From: Pseudomonadota bacterium
GTDB taxonomy: Bacteria; Pseudomonadota; Gammaproteobacteria; Xanthomonadales; Xanthomonadaceae
Direction of reading: 5' to 3'
Assembly: GCA_023461075.1 (NCBI GenBank)
Contig: JAEWNY010000085.1
Span: 1 to 6,712, forward strand
Length of the DNA: 6,712 bases
Shown piece after piece: positions 1 through 6,164 of the stretch; position 1 is the first letter of the stretch, and each line of letters starts with the position of its first letter. The notes below the pieces were generated by a model that made no database searches, was not told the origin of the DNA, and worked only from the letters and a program-made list of their open reading frames with translations. Made by a program: the position numbers and the translations under genes.

Positions 1-661
1 GCGCCGCGATCAGGCCGAAGGTCCCGAACGGGGTGAACTCCAGCACATAGCGGGTGACCTGGATCATCACCTCGCTGGCCTGCTTGAACAAGTCGCGCAC
101 GCCGGCGGTCTTGACGCCCAGCTTGACTAACGCAAAACCGACCAGTCCGGCGAAGAAGATCACCTGCAGGATGGTGAAATTGCTCGGCACGATGACGTTC
201 TGGCCGTCCGCGGTCTTGGCATTGCCGATCGCCGCCAACGCACGGAACGGGTTCTCCGGCACGATGTTCATCAGCACCGAGAACACGCTCAGGTTCTCCT
301 TGGGCCGGTAGTTGTCCGCCACCTGCATGTTGGCGACATCCACCCCCGCGCCCGGTTGCAGGATCCAGCCGAAGGCCAGCCCGACGCAGACCGCCAGCAC
401 CGCGGTGATGGCGAACCACAGGAAGGTGCGCCCGCCGAGCGCGGCGATCGATTTCTGCCCGTGCAGCGAGCCGACCGCGCTGACCACCGCGAAGAACACC
501 AGCGGGATCGCGATCATCTTGATCAGGTTGACATAGATGTCGCCCATCCAGCCGAACCAGCGCTCGGCATCGGCGCCGAACGCCCAGCCGGCCAGTACAC
601 CGAGCGCGAAGCCGATCACGACGCGCTGCCAGAACTTGATGCGGAACCACCAGTCGAACAT
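1..661 (-). CDS. Dicarboxylate/amino acid:cation symporter, N-terminal part (truncated by window edge)
   Basis: Reading the complement from the ATG at 659-661 gives 220 residues open to the left edge. The protein begins MFDWWFRIKFWQRVVIGFAL and has several hydrophobic segments (about residues 12-29, 41-64, 78-102 and 164-182). It carries the conserved NLIKMIAIPLVFFAVVSAV block of the sodium:dicarboxylate symporter (SDF/DAACS) family at residues 45-63. A later stretch, MNIVPENPF, is also typical of the family. Members such as DctA, GltP and GltT are inner-membrane, Na+- or H+-coupled carriers of C4-dicarboxylates, glutamate or aspartate, usually about 400-450 residues. The substrate-binding half (HP1, the TM7 motif, HP2) lies outside the window, so the substrate cannot be assigned. 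The start is favoured because it immediately precedes the usual amphipathic N-terminus; the ribosome binding site is weak. The gene diverges from the alkaline phosphatase, and a candidate promoter lies at 690-719. Confidence 0.9.
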   Translation of the reverse strand, partial: MFDWWFRIKFWQRVVIGFALGVLAGWAFGADAERWFGWMGDIYVNLIKMIAIPLVFFAVVSAVGSLHGQKSIAALGGRTFLWFAITAVLAVCVGLAFGWILQPGAGVDVANMQVADNYRPKENLSVFSVLMNIVPENPFRALAAIGNAKTADGQNVIVPSNFTILQVIFFAGLVGFALVKLGVKTAGVRDLFKQASEVMIQVTRYVLEFTPFGTFGLIAA

Positions 662-689
662 CCCGGATTTCCCGTGAAACGATCCGGCG

Positions 690-719
690 ACGATACCCCA
701 CCGGCGCGGCGCGCGACAA
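690..719 (-). promoter_or_regulatory. Candidate sigma-70 promoter for the symporter gene
   Basis: On the minus strand TTGTCG (714-719) and TATCGT (690-695) each match four of six consensus bases and are separated by 18 bp. Transcription would start near 683, giving a leader of about 20 nt before the ATG at 661. It is a weak match found by eye in GC-rich DNA and is not proven. Confidence 0.3.
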
Positions 720-743
720 AGTGACACGACGGCGTCCCATAAT
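713..743 (+). promoter_or_regulatory. Candidate promoter for the alkaline phosphatase gene
   Basis: CATAAT at 738-743 matches five of six -10 consensus bases. Upstream there is only a poor -35 (GCGACA at 713-718, 19-bp spacer) that overlaps the divergent promoter candidate. If real, transcription begins near 750. That would exclude the in-frame starts at 721 and 742 and leave the ATG at 772. A PhoB-type pho box (direct CTGTCAT-like repeats) was looked for and not seen. Confidence 0.25.
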
Positions 744-771
744 GCAGGTTCCATTCCCCGATCCCCGCCAC

Positions 772-2493
772 ATGCCTCGCTTCCCCCACCGCATCGCGCC
801 GATGTCGGCCGCATTCGTCGCCACGCTGCTCGCCGCCTGTGCGGCCACGCCGAACAGCCGTCCCACCGCCGAAAGGCAGGGCATGCATGTGGATGTGCCT
901 TCGATCCAGCGCCCGCAGGGCGAAACCGCCGAGTGGTGGTTCCGCAACGGCGCGGCGCAGGCTGCCGAACGCGGCGCGATGGCCGGGCGCGCCCGCAACA
1001 TCATCCTGTTCGTCGGCGATGGCATGAGCCTGCCCACCGTGGCCGCCGCCCGTGTGCTGGAGGGCCAGCGCGCCGGACGCTCCGGCGAGGAACAGAAGCT
1101 CGCCTGGGAAGAATTCCCCGCCACCGCGCTCAGCCGCACCTACAACACCGATGCGCAGACGCCTGACTCTGCCGGCACCATGACGGCGATGGCCACCGGC
1201 ATCAAGACCCGCATGGGCGTGTTGTCGATCGGCCAGCAGGCCGCGCGCGGCGATTGCGCGGCGGCCCTCAACGCGCAGGCACTCACCTTGTGGCAACTGG
1301 CCGCGGCCAGCGGCATGGCCACGGGCGTGGTCACCACCACCCGCGTGACCCACGCCACGCCGGGCGCGACCTTCGCGCATTCGGCCGATCGCAACTGGGA
1401 GAACGACAGCGACCTGCCGGAAGCCGCGCGCACGGCCGGTTGCATCGACATCGCCCGGCAGATGATCGAATCGGATTTCGGCAACGGGCCGGACGTGTTG
1501 ATGGGCGGCGGCCGCAAGGGCTTCATGCCGACCGACCAGCGCGATCCCGAGTACGACGACCGCGTCGGCGAGCGGCTCGATGGACGCGACCTCATCGCGC
1601 AATGGAAGACGCGCCATCCGGAAGGCGCGTATGTATGGAACGCCAAGCAGTTGGCCGATGCGCCGGCGGATGCGCCGCTGCTGGGCCTGTTCCAGCCCGA
1701 CCACATGCAGTTCGAACACGACCGCGCGCAGGACGCGGGCGGCGAGCCGTCACTGGCGGAGATGACGCGCGCGGCGATCACCCGCCTGCAGCGCAACCCG
1801 AACGGCTATGTGCTGCTGGTGGAAGGCGGCCGCATCGACCACGCCCACCACGCCGGCAACGCCTTCCGTGCACTCACCGATACCGTCGCGATGAGCGATG
1901 CGGTGCGTGCAGCGGTAGAGATGACATCGGAAAGTGACACCCTGGTGATGGTCACCGCCGACCACGCGCACGTGATGACCTTCGCGGGTTATCCGACGCG
2001 CGGTAATCCGATCCTCGGCAAGGTGATGGGCAGCAGTGGCGAAGGCGGCGAGCCCGGCAAGCTGGCGCGCGATGCCACCGGCCTGCCCTACACCACGCTC
2101 GGTTACGCGAATGGCCCCGGCTATGTGGGCGCGACCGACCAGCAGCCGGAAGGCCCGAAGAACGCGCGATTCGATTCCAGCGGCTGGCAGCAGGCGGCGA
2201 GCGGCCGGCCGAATCTCGAGAACGTCGACACCACCGATCCGGATTACCTGCAGGAATCGACCCTGCCGCTGTCGAGCGAAACCCACGGCGGTGACGACGT
2301 CGGCGTCTGGGCGCGCGGGCCGGGCAGCGCGGCGGTCCGCGGCAGCATCGAGCAGAACACGCTGTTTCACCTGCTGCTGCAGGCTCATCCGGGTTTGCGC
2401 AAGCAGTTGTGCGATGCGGGTGGGTGCGATGCGCGTGGCGTGCCGGTCGAACTGCCGGCGCCCGCGCGATTCCAGACGCCGGTCAAGCGCTGA
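772..2493 (+). CDS. phoA: PhoA-type alkaline phosphatase, predicted lipoprotein
   Basis: Alkaline phosphatase superfamily enzyme, hydrolysing phosphate monoesters outside the cytoplasm to supply phosphate. From the ATG at 772 it is 573 residues, longer than E. coli PhoA (471). It starts MPRFPHRIAPM, followed by a hydrophobic stretch and a lipobox LAAC with Cys23. The residue after Cys is Ala, not Asp, which favours outer-membrane sorting. Active-site matches to E. coli PhoA are the metal ligand Asp83 (FVGDGM), nucleophile Ser133 (PDSAGT), Thr196 (THATPGA), Glu351, Asp356 and His360 (VEGGRIDHAHHAGN), Asp397-His398 (TADHAH) and His505 (ETHGG). The positions equal to E. coli Asp153 and Lys328 are both His (194 and 357). 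Cys547 and Cys552, close to the C-terminus, could form a disulfide. The same frame is open back to a GTG at 721 and an ATG at 742; 772 is preferred because the signal peptide then has a normal length, but no start has a good ribosome binding site. The gene diverges from the symporter and is followed by a stem-loop. Confidence 0.92.
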   Translation: MPRFPHRIAPMSAAFVATLLAACAATPNSRPTAERQGMHVDVPSIQRPQGETAEWWFRNGAAQAAERGAMAGRARNIILFVGDGMSLPTVAAARVLEGQRAGRSGEEQKLAWEEFPATALSRTYNTDAQTPDSAGTMTAMATGIKTRMGVLSIGQQAARGDCAAALNAQALTLWQLAAASGMATGVVTTTRVTHATPGATFAHSADRNWENDSDLPEAARTAGCIDIARQMIESDFGNGPDVLMGGGRKGFMPTDQRDPEYDDRVGERLDGRDLIAQWKTRHPEGAYVWNAKQLADAPADAPLLGLFQPDHMQFEHDRAQDAGGEPSLAEMTRAAITRLQRNPNGYVLLVEGGRIDHAHHAGNAFRALTDTVAMSDAVRAAVEMTSESDTLVMVTADHAHVMTFAGYPTRGNPILGKVMGSSGEGGEPGKLARDATGLPYTTLGYANGPGYVGATDQQPEGPKNARFDSSGWQQAASGRPNLENVDTTDPDYLQESTLPLSSETHGGDDVGVWARGPGSAAVRGSIEQNTLFHLLLQAHPGLRKQLCDAGGCDARGVPVELPAPARFQTPVKR

Positions 2494-2515
2494 CGGATAC
2501 GCATGCCCGTTCGGA

Positions 2516-2539
2516 CGATGCCGTGAGCGCGCGGCATCG
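2516..2539 (+). terminator. Stem-loop after alkaline phosphatase, possible terminator
   Basis: CGATGCCG (2516-2523) pairs perfectly with CGGCATCG (2532-2539) around an 8-nt loop, 22 nt after the phosphatase stop. No T-run follows, so it is a weak intrinsic terminator at best; it could instead slow decay of the transcript 3' end. The same 8-bp stem recurs at 6165-6188. Confidence 0.4.
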
Positions 2540-2587
2540 GCGATGATCGAAGTCCGCGGGCGCATTCACATCGCCCTATCACTTCGC

Positions 2588-2603
2588 GCAGCATGATTGC
2601 TGC
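2588..2603. repeat. Short dyad upstream of bdhA
   Basis: GCAGCA (2588-2593) and TGCTGC (2598-2603) form a perfect 6-bp inverted repeat around TGAT, 21 nt before the bdhA start. It overlaps the TGC-rich PhaR-like site and may be part of the same operator. A CATGAT at 2592-2597 could serve as a -10 element, but no well-spaced -35 was seen. Confidence 0.35.
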
Positions 2604-2612
2604 ATTGCACAA
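2597..2612 (+). promoter_or_regulatory. PhaR-like TGC-rich operator candidate before bdhA
   Basis: TTGCTGCATTGCACAA is an imperfect dyad; its arms TTG(C)TGCA and TGCACAA match apart from one extra C. It contains CTGC-N3-GCAC at 2600-2610. That is one base from the CTGC-N3/4-GCAG form I recall for PhaR, the polyhydroxyalkanoate-responsive repressor, in Paracoccus. It sits immediately before the bdhA ribosome binding site (GGAGG, 2614-2618), a natural place for a repressor. The gene fits PHB metabolism, but the assignment is inference from a short motif. Confidence 0.3.
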
Positions 2613-2624
2613 CGGAGGATCGCG

Positions 2625-3416
2625 ATGTCTGCAATCGCATTGAACGGCAAGGTTTGCGTGGTCACGGGCGCGGCCAGCGGCATCGGCAAGCACATCGCGC
2701 AAGTTTATGCAGCGGCCGGCGGCAAGGTGGTCATCGCCGACCTCAAGCTGGACGCCGCCGAAGCCGCCGCGGAGGAGATCCGCAAGTCCGGTGGCGAGGC
2801 GCTCGCGGTGGCGATGGATGTCACCAGCGAGGAACAGGTCGTCGCCGGCATCGCCCAGGCGGTCGAGACGTTCGGGCAGGTCGATGTGCTGGTGTCCAAC
2901 GCCGGCATCCAGATCATCAACAAGCTCACCGAGTTCAAGTTCGAGGACTGGAAGAAGATGCTGGCCATCCACCTCGATGGCGCCTTCCTGACCACGCGCG
3001 AATGCATGAAGGACATGGAGAAGCGCAAGGCGCCGGGCGCGATCATCCTGATGGGGTCGGTGCATTCGCATCTTGCATCGCCGCTCAAGGCGCCTTACGT
3101 CACCGCCAAGCATGGTTTGCTCGGGCTCGCCCGCACCATCGCCAAGGAGGGCGGCAAGCTCGGCATCCGCAGCAACGTGATCTGCCCGGGTTTCGTGCGC
3201 ACGCCGCTGGTGGACAAGCAGATCCCCGAGCAGGCGAAGGAGTTCGGCATCAGCGAGGAGGAAGTGATCCAGAAGATCATGCTGAAGGACACCGTCGATG
3301 GCGAGTTCACCACGCTGGACGATGTTGCCAACGTCGCGCTGACCTTGGCCGCGTTCGAGACCAATGCGCTGACCGGCCAGAGCATCGTGGTCTCGCACGG
3401 TTGGTTCATGCAGTGA
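2625..3416 (+). CDS. bdhA: NAD-dependent 3-hydroxybutyrate dehydrogenase (SDR family)
   Basis: Cytoplasmic classical short-chain dehydrogenase of 263 residues, predicted to interconvert (R)-3-hydroxybutyrate and acetoacetate with NAD, the step that channels PHB-derived monomers into central metabolism. The nucleotide-binding motif TGAASGIG is at residues 14-21. Asp39 at the end of the second strand indicates NAD rather than NADP. NAG is at 92-94, the catalytic Ser is 145, and YxxxK is Tyr158/Lys162. Substrate residues known in Pseudomonas fragi HBDH have equivalents here: Gln96, His147, Lys155, Gln199 and Trp260 in the C-terminal HGWFMQ. Two positions differ: the catalytic-tetrad Asn is His116 and a pocket Trp is Phe190. 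The length matches the family (about 260). The ATG at 2625 is supported by GGAGG six bases upstream. The gene is followed after 187 bp by a patatin-like protein in the same direction, as in the bdhA-patD operon of Legionella. Another SDR specificity is possible but less likely given the pocket. Confidence 0.88.
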   Translation: MSAIALNGKVCVVTGAASGIGKHIAQVYAAAGGKVVIADLKLDAAEAAAEEIRKSGGEALAVAMDVTSEEQVVAGIAQAVETFGQVDVLVSNAGIQIINKLTEFKFEDWKKMLAIHLDGAFLTTRECMKDMEKRKAPGAIILMGSVHSHLASPLKAPYVTAKHGLLGLARTIAKEGGKLGIRSNVICPGFVRTPLVDKQIPEQAKEFGISEEEVIQKIMLKDTVDGEFTTLDDVANVALTLAAFETNALTGQSIVVSHGWFMQ

Positions 3417-3451
3417 TGGGGCTTCATCGCGCATTGTTCGTTGCCCGGCGT

Positions 3452-3560
3452 GATCGCGAAGCGGGGCGGTACATGCGCCGCTCTGGCTTCGCTTCCTGCT
3501 TCGAATCGCGGGCGTGCGCCATCCTTGGCGCACTCGCATGTGCCGCCCCGCTTCGCGATC
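3452..3560. repeat. 109-bp element with 26-bp terminal inverted repeats (MITE/REP-like)
   Basis: The arm 3452-3477 (begins GATCGCGAAGCGGGGCGG) is the reverse complement of 3535-3560 (ends CCGCCCCGCTTCGCGATC) over 26 bp with one mismatch; in RNA that position is a G-U pair. The 57-bp interior holds a second perfect hairpin (3514-3533). CGT directly flanks both ends (3449-3451 and 3561-3563), which could be a 3-bp target duplication or chance. There is no plausible coding content. The element lies between bdhA and patD and would be transcribed as a long double stem if they are co-transcribed. Family membership (a dispersed intergenic repeat of the kind common in xanthomonads) is inference; only one copy is visible here. 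Confidence 0.75.
3514..3533. repeat. Inner hairpin of the inverted-repeat element
   Basis: GTGCGCCA (3514-3521) pairs perfectly with TGGCGCAC (3526-3533) around a TCCT loop. It sits at the right side of the interior of the 26-bp inverted repeat, so a transcript would form a hairpin on top of a longer stem. Confidence 0.65.
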
Positions 3561-3580
3561 CGTGGATTCGCTCGCCACGG
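3560..3580. repeat. Small stem-loop before patD
   Basis: CCGTGG (3560-3565) pairs with CCACGG (3575-3580) around a 9-nt loop, directly after the large inverted repeat and 23 nt before the patD start. It is a modest stem and could be chance. If real, it extends the structured region close to the patD translation start. Confidence 0.35.
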
Positions 3581-3603
3581 CGCGAGGGTCTGGGTTCGAA
3601 TCG

Positions 3604-4800
3604 ATGAAAACCCACCCCACCCTCCTCGACAAGGTCGCGCAGTACCCGGCCGTCGCGGTGGTGCTGCAGGGCGGTGGCGCGCTGGGCGCCTATCAGTGCG
3701 GCGTGTACGAGGCGCTGAACGATGCCGGCATCCGCCCCAACTGGTACGCGGGCATTTCGATCGGCGCGATCAACGCGGCGATCATCGCCGGCAATGCGCC
3801 GGAAGACCGCATCGACAAGCTGCGCGATTTCTGGAACACCATCTGCGAGCCGGCCGGCCTCGCCACCTGGCCGGCGATGTCGATCCGCACCGGTTTGTCG
3901 ATGCTGCCGATGAACCCGGCGCTGGAAACCTGGGCGGCGACGATGAGCGCGCTGGCCGCGTTGTGGCAGGGCCAGCGCGGCTTCTTCGAACCGCGGCCGG
4001 CCTCGCCCTTCCTGCTGTCCGATGGCAGTCCGCAGGCGACCAGTTTCTACGACACCTCGCCCTTGCTCGGCACGCTGGAGCGGTTGGTGGACTTCGACCG
4101 CATCAACCACGACAAGCAGACCCGGCTGACGGTCGGCGCGACCGAAGTGGAGACCGGCAATTTCCGCTACTTCGACAGCCGCGATACCCGCATCGGCCCC
4201 GAGCACATCATGGCCTCGGGCTCGCTGCCGCCGGCGTTTGCCCCGGTCGAGATCGAGGGCCGGCAATACTGGGATGGCGGCATCGTCTCCAATACGCCGC
4301 TCGAACACATCCTCGACGAGTGGCCGCGCCAGGACACCCTGGCTTTCCAGGTCGACCTGTGGAGCGCGCGAGGTCGGCGCCCGCGCAGCATGATGGATGT
4401 GCTGGAGCGCTCCAAGGACATCCAGTTCTCCAGCCGCACCCGCCACGGCACCGACATGGTCGCGCGCACGCAGCAATTGCGCACCGCGCTCACCGACCTG
4501 ATCGAGAAGCTGCCGGGCAAGCAGTTGCCCGAGAGCGTGCGCGAGACACTTGCGCCGTGGCTGGACGACCGGGTGTTCAACATCGTCCACCTGATCTACC
4601 AGGCGCAGCCCCACGAGCAGCAGTTCAAGGATTACGCCTTCGGCCAGCTCACGATGCGCGAGCACTGGGACAGCGGCCTGCGCGATACCGGGGCGACCCT
4701 GCAACGCAGCCGCTATTTCGACCTGCCCGATCGCGCCTGCGGCTACGCGGTACACGATGTGCATCGCGCCGCACCCAAGACCGGGCTGACGCGCTTCTGA
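3604..4800 (+). CDS. patD: Patatin-like phospholipase with DUF3734-type C-terminus (PatD-like)
   Basis: Predicted serine lipid acyl hydrolase of 398 residues. The N-terminal patatin domain shows the glycine-rich oxyanion loop QGGGALGAYQCG (residues 22-33), the nucleophile motif GISIG with Ser52, and the dyad aspartate in YWDGG (Asp224). The roughly 150 residues after the catalytic domain resemble the DUF3734 region of bacterial patatins found beside 3-hydroxybutyrate dehydrogenase genes. In Legionella the bdhA-patD operon is known and linked to growth in amoebae; a role in PHB or membrane-lipid turnover is plausible, but the true substrate is not shown by sequence. No signal peptide is seen, so it is probably cytoplasmic or peripheral to the membrane. 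The ATG at 3604 (MKTHPTLL) puts the oxyanion loop at the usual distance from the N-terminus. The frame is open back to a GTG at 3514, but that part reads through the repeat element. The ribosome binding site is poor (GAGGG at 3584-3588, 15 nt away), so translation may be inefficient. Confidence 0.87.
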   Translation: MKTHPTLLDKVAQYPAVAVVLQGGGALGAYQCGVYEALNDAGIRPNWYAGISIGAINAAIIAGNAPEDRIDKLRDFWNTICEPAGLATWPAMSIRTGLSMLPMNPALETWAATMSALAALWQGQRGFFEPRPASPFLLSDGSPQATSFYDTSPLLGTLERLVDFDRINHDKQTRLTVGATEVETGNFRYFDSRDTRIGPEHIMASGSLPPAFAPVEIEGRQYWDGGIVSNTPLEHILDEWPRQDTLAFQVDLWSARGRRPRSMMDVLERSKDIQFSSRTRHGTDMVARTQQLRTALTDLIEKLPGKQLPESVRETLAPWLDDRVFNIVHLIYQAQPHEQQFKDYAFGQLTMREHWDSGLRDTGATLQRSRYFDLPDRACGYAVHDVHRAAPKTGLTRF

Positions 4801-4806
4801 CGACGC

Positions 4807-4833
4807 GGCTCCGATGCGCTTCCACTCGGATCC
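4807..4833. terminator. Weak stem-loop between convergent patD and hemJ
   Basis: GGCTCCGA (4807-4814) pairs with TCGGATCC (4826-4833) with one mismatch around an 11-nt loop, inside the 42-bp gap between two converging stop codons. The position suits a bidirectional terminator, but the stem is imperfect and there is no T-run. Confidence 0.3.
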
Positions 4834-4842
4834 GCGCGCGCC

Positions 4843-5298
4843 TCAGAACGGCTTGGCCAACACCAGCCAGATGATCGCCAACAGCAGGAACACTGGCAGC
4901 TCGTTGAACCAGCGCAACGCCTTGGAGGACGGCAGGGCGCGCCCAGCAGCCACGCCCTTCAGCCAGCGCCCGCCGATGATGTAGTGGGCCAGCATCAGCG
5001 CGACCAGCAGCAGTTTGGCGTGCATCCAGCCGCTGCCGGCACCGACCATGGTCGGCAGGCCGGGGATGACCCGCCAGCCCAACCACAGCAGCAGACCCAG
5101 CACCAAGGCCAGCGCGAACATGATGTGGCCGAAGCGATACAGCCGCCGCCCCATCAGCAGCAGGCGATCGCGTACCGCCGGCACCTCACCGGCCTCGGCG
5201 ATGTTGACCAGGATCCGCGGCAGGTAGAACACGCCGCCCATCCAGGCCATCACGAACAACAGGTGAAACGTTTTGATCCACAGGTACGACGTCGACAT
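4843..5298 (-). CDS. hemJ: HemJ/CopD-family membrane protein (possible protoporphyrinogen IX oxidase)
   Basis: Small inner-membrane protein of 151 residues with about four hydrophobic segments (roughly 5-31, 56-75, 91-110 and 134-148). It matches the HemJ (UPF0093) pattern: WIKTFHLLFVMAWMGGVFYLPRI near the N-terminus with His12, a GWMHAKLLLV segment with His93 and Lys95, and the C-terminal WFNELPVFLLLAIIWLVLAKPF, where NELP (132-135) and the final KP are characteristic. HemJ oxidises protoporphyrinogen IX to protoporphyrin IX in haem synthesis in bacteria lacking HemG or HemY. Related proteins are often labelled only as CopD family, so the enzymatic role is probable but not certain. The start at 5298 is chosen because GGAG (5305-5308) lies six bases upstream; an in-frame ATG at 5310 and longer extensions have no such support. 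It converges on patD and diverges from the dioxygenase gene with a 34-bp gap. No haem-pathway gene adjoins it here. Confidence 0.8.
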   Translation of the reverse strand: MSTSYLWIKTFHLLFVMAWMGGVFYLPRILVNIAEAGEVPAVRDRLLLMGRRLYRFGHIMFALALVLGLLLWLGWRVIPGLPTMVGAGSGWMHAKLLLVALMLAHYIIGGRWLKGVAAGRALPSSKALRWFNELPVFLLLAIIWLVLAKPF

Positions 5299-5332
5299 CG
5301 GCCACTCCATGCGAAGGCGCGCGTAGGATGCC

Positions 5333-6151
5333 ATGACCATCACCCACGGACGCCCCATGCTGACCCAGCCCGTACTTTTCATCGGCCACGGCTCGCCGAT
5401 GAACGCCGTCGAGGACAACGACTGGGCGCGCGCCTGGTACGCACTCGGCAAGCGCTTGCCGCGCCCGCGCGCGATCCTGTGCATCTCCGCCCATTGGCAG
5501 ACCGCCGGCATCCGCGTCTGTTCGGCGGACAAGCCGCGCACCATCCATGATTTCGGCGGCTTCCCGCCTGCGCTCTATCGCATCGAATACCCCGCGCCGG
5601 GTGATCCGGCCCTGGCCGAGCGCGTGGCCGGCCTCATCGATCCGGTGCTCGAACCCGTGCTGGATGCGGAGTACGGCCTGGACCACGGTGCCTGGCAGGT
5701 GTTGCTGCACCTGTTCCCGGACGCCGACGTGCCGGTGGTGCAGCTCAGCCTGGACCTGCGTCGTCCGGGGCTGCAGCATTTCGCCATCGGTCAGATGCTG
5801 GCACCGCTGCGAGACGAGGGCGTGCTGGTGCTCGGCAGCGGCAACATCGTCCACAACCTGCGCATGGTCGATTCCCGCAACCCGACCCCGCCGGACTGGG
5901 CGCTGGCCTTCCGCGATCGGGTCAATGGCCATATCGCCGCCGGCGAATTCCAGCCACTCGCCGATTTCGAATCCCTTGCCGATGCGCGCCTGGCCGCGCC
6001 CACGCCCGAGCACTACCTGCCGCTGCTCTACACGCTGGCGCTGGCGCGGCCCGGTGACGATCTGGAGCTGTTCAATGACGATGTCTGGAGCACGCTGTCG
6101 ATGACCTCGCTCGCCATCGGCATGAACCAGCGTCGCTCGACACGGCACTGA
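5333..6151 (+). CDS. ygiD: YgiD-type extradiol ring-cleavage dioxygenase (4,5-DOPA dioxygenase family)
   Basis: Cytoplasmic LigB-fold, class III extradiol dioxygenase of 272 residues, close in length and motifs to E. coli YgiD and plant DODA. Visible signatures are FIGHGSPMN (His19), SAHW (His54), TIHDFGGFPPALY (His72), LDHGAW (His118), GSGNIVHNLR (His174) and TPEHYLPLLY (His227). His19, His54 and His227 correspond to the metal ligands (Zn or Fe), and His174 and His118 to active-site histidines, by analogy. Such enzymes open catechol rings such as L-DOPA between C4 and C5, but the natural bacterial substrate is usually unknown. ATG 5333 is chosen because AGGA (5325-5328) lies four bases upstream; ATG 5357 (MLTQPVLF) also aligns with the family start and would remove eight residues. 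The gene stands alone, divergent from hemJ, and ends before a strong stem-loop. Confidence 0.88.
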   Translation: MTITHGRPMLTQPVLFIGHGSPMNAVEDNDWARAWYALGKRLPRPRAILCISAHWQTAGIRVCSADKPRTIHDFGGFPPALYRIEYPAPGDPALAERVAGLIDPVLEPVLDAEYGLDHGAWQVLLHLFPDADVPVVQLSLDLRRPGLQHFAIGQMLAPLRDEGVLVLGSGNIVHNLRMVDSRNPTPPDWALAFRDRVNGHIAAGEFQPLADFESLADARLAAPTPEHYLPLLYTLALARPGDDLELFNDDVWSTLSMTSLAIGMNQRRSTRH

Positions 6152-6164
6152 CCTTCCGGAACGA

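Noticed and set aside
616..1719. 367-codon open frame on the minus strand opposite the symporter and alkaline phosphatase genes
   Set aside because: It is antisense to two well-supported genes, has an Arg/Gly/Ala/His-rich composition without domains, and arises from the lack of stops in GC-rich DNA.
2565..2570. TTCACA as a -35 element for bdhA
   Set aside because: It matches five of six bases, but no acceptable -10 occurs 16-18 bp downstream.
3514..3603. 30-codon N-terminal extension of patD starting at GTG 3514
   Set aside because: It reads through the inner hairpin and right arm of the repeat element, has no family resemblance, and the normal N-terminus begins at 3604.
3594..3603. GTTCGAATCG resembling a tRNA T-loop, also a 9-bp direct repeat (TTCGAATCG) of 3500-3508
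   Set aside because: There is no acceptor stem, anticodon arm or CCA around either copy, so a tRNA or attachment site is not supported.
3424..4764. 446-codon open frame on the minus strand opposite patD
   Set aside because: No recognisable motifs and a low-complexity Arg/Ala/Gly/His make-up; patD has clear catalytic motifs across the same stretch.
3441..4874. 477-codon open frame on the plus strand in another frame over patD
   Set aside because: Arg/Pro/Ala-rich frame shadow with no domain, running through the inverted-repeat element and past the patD stop.
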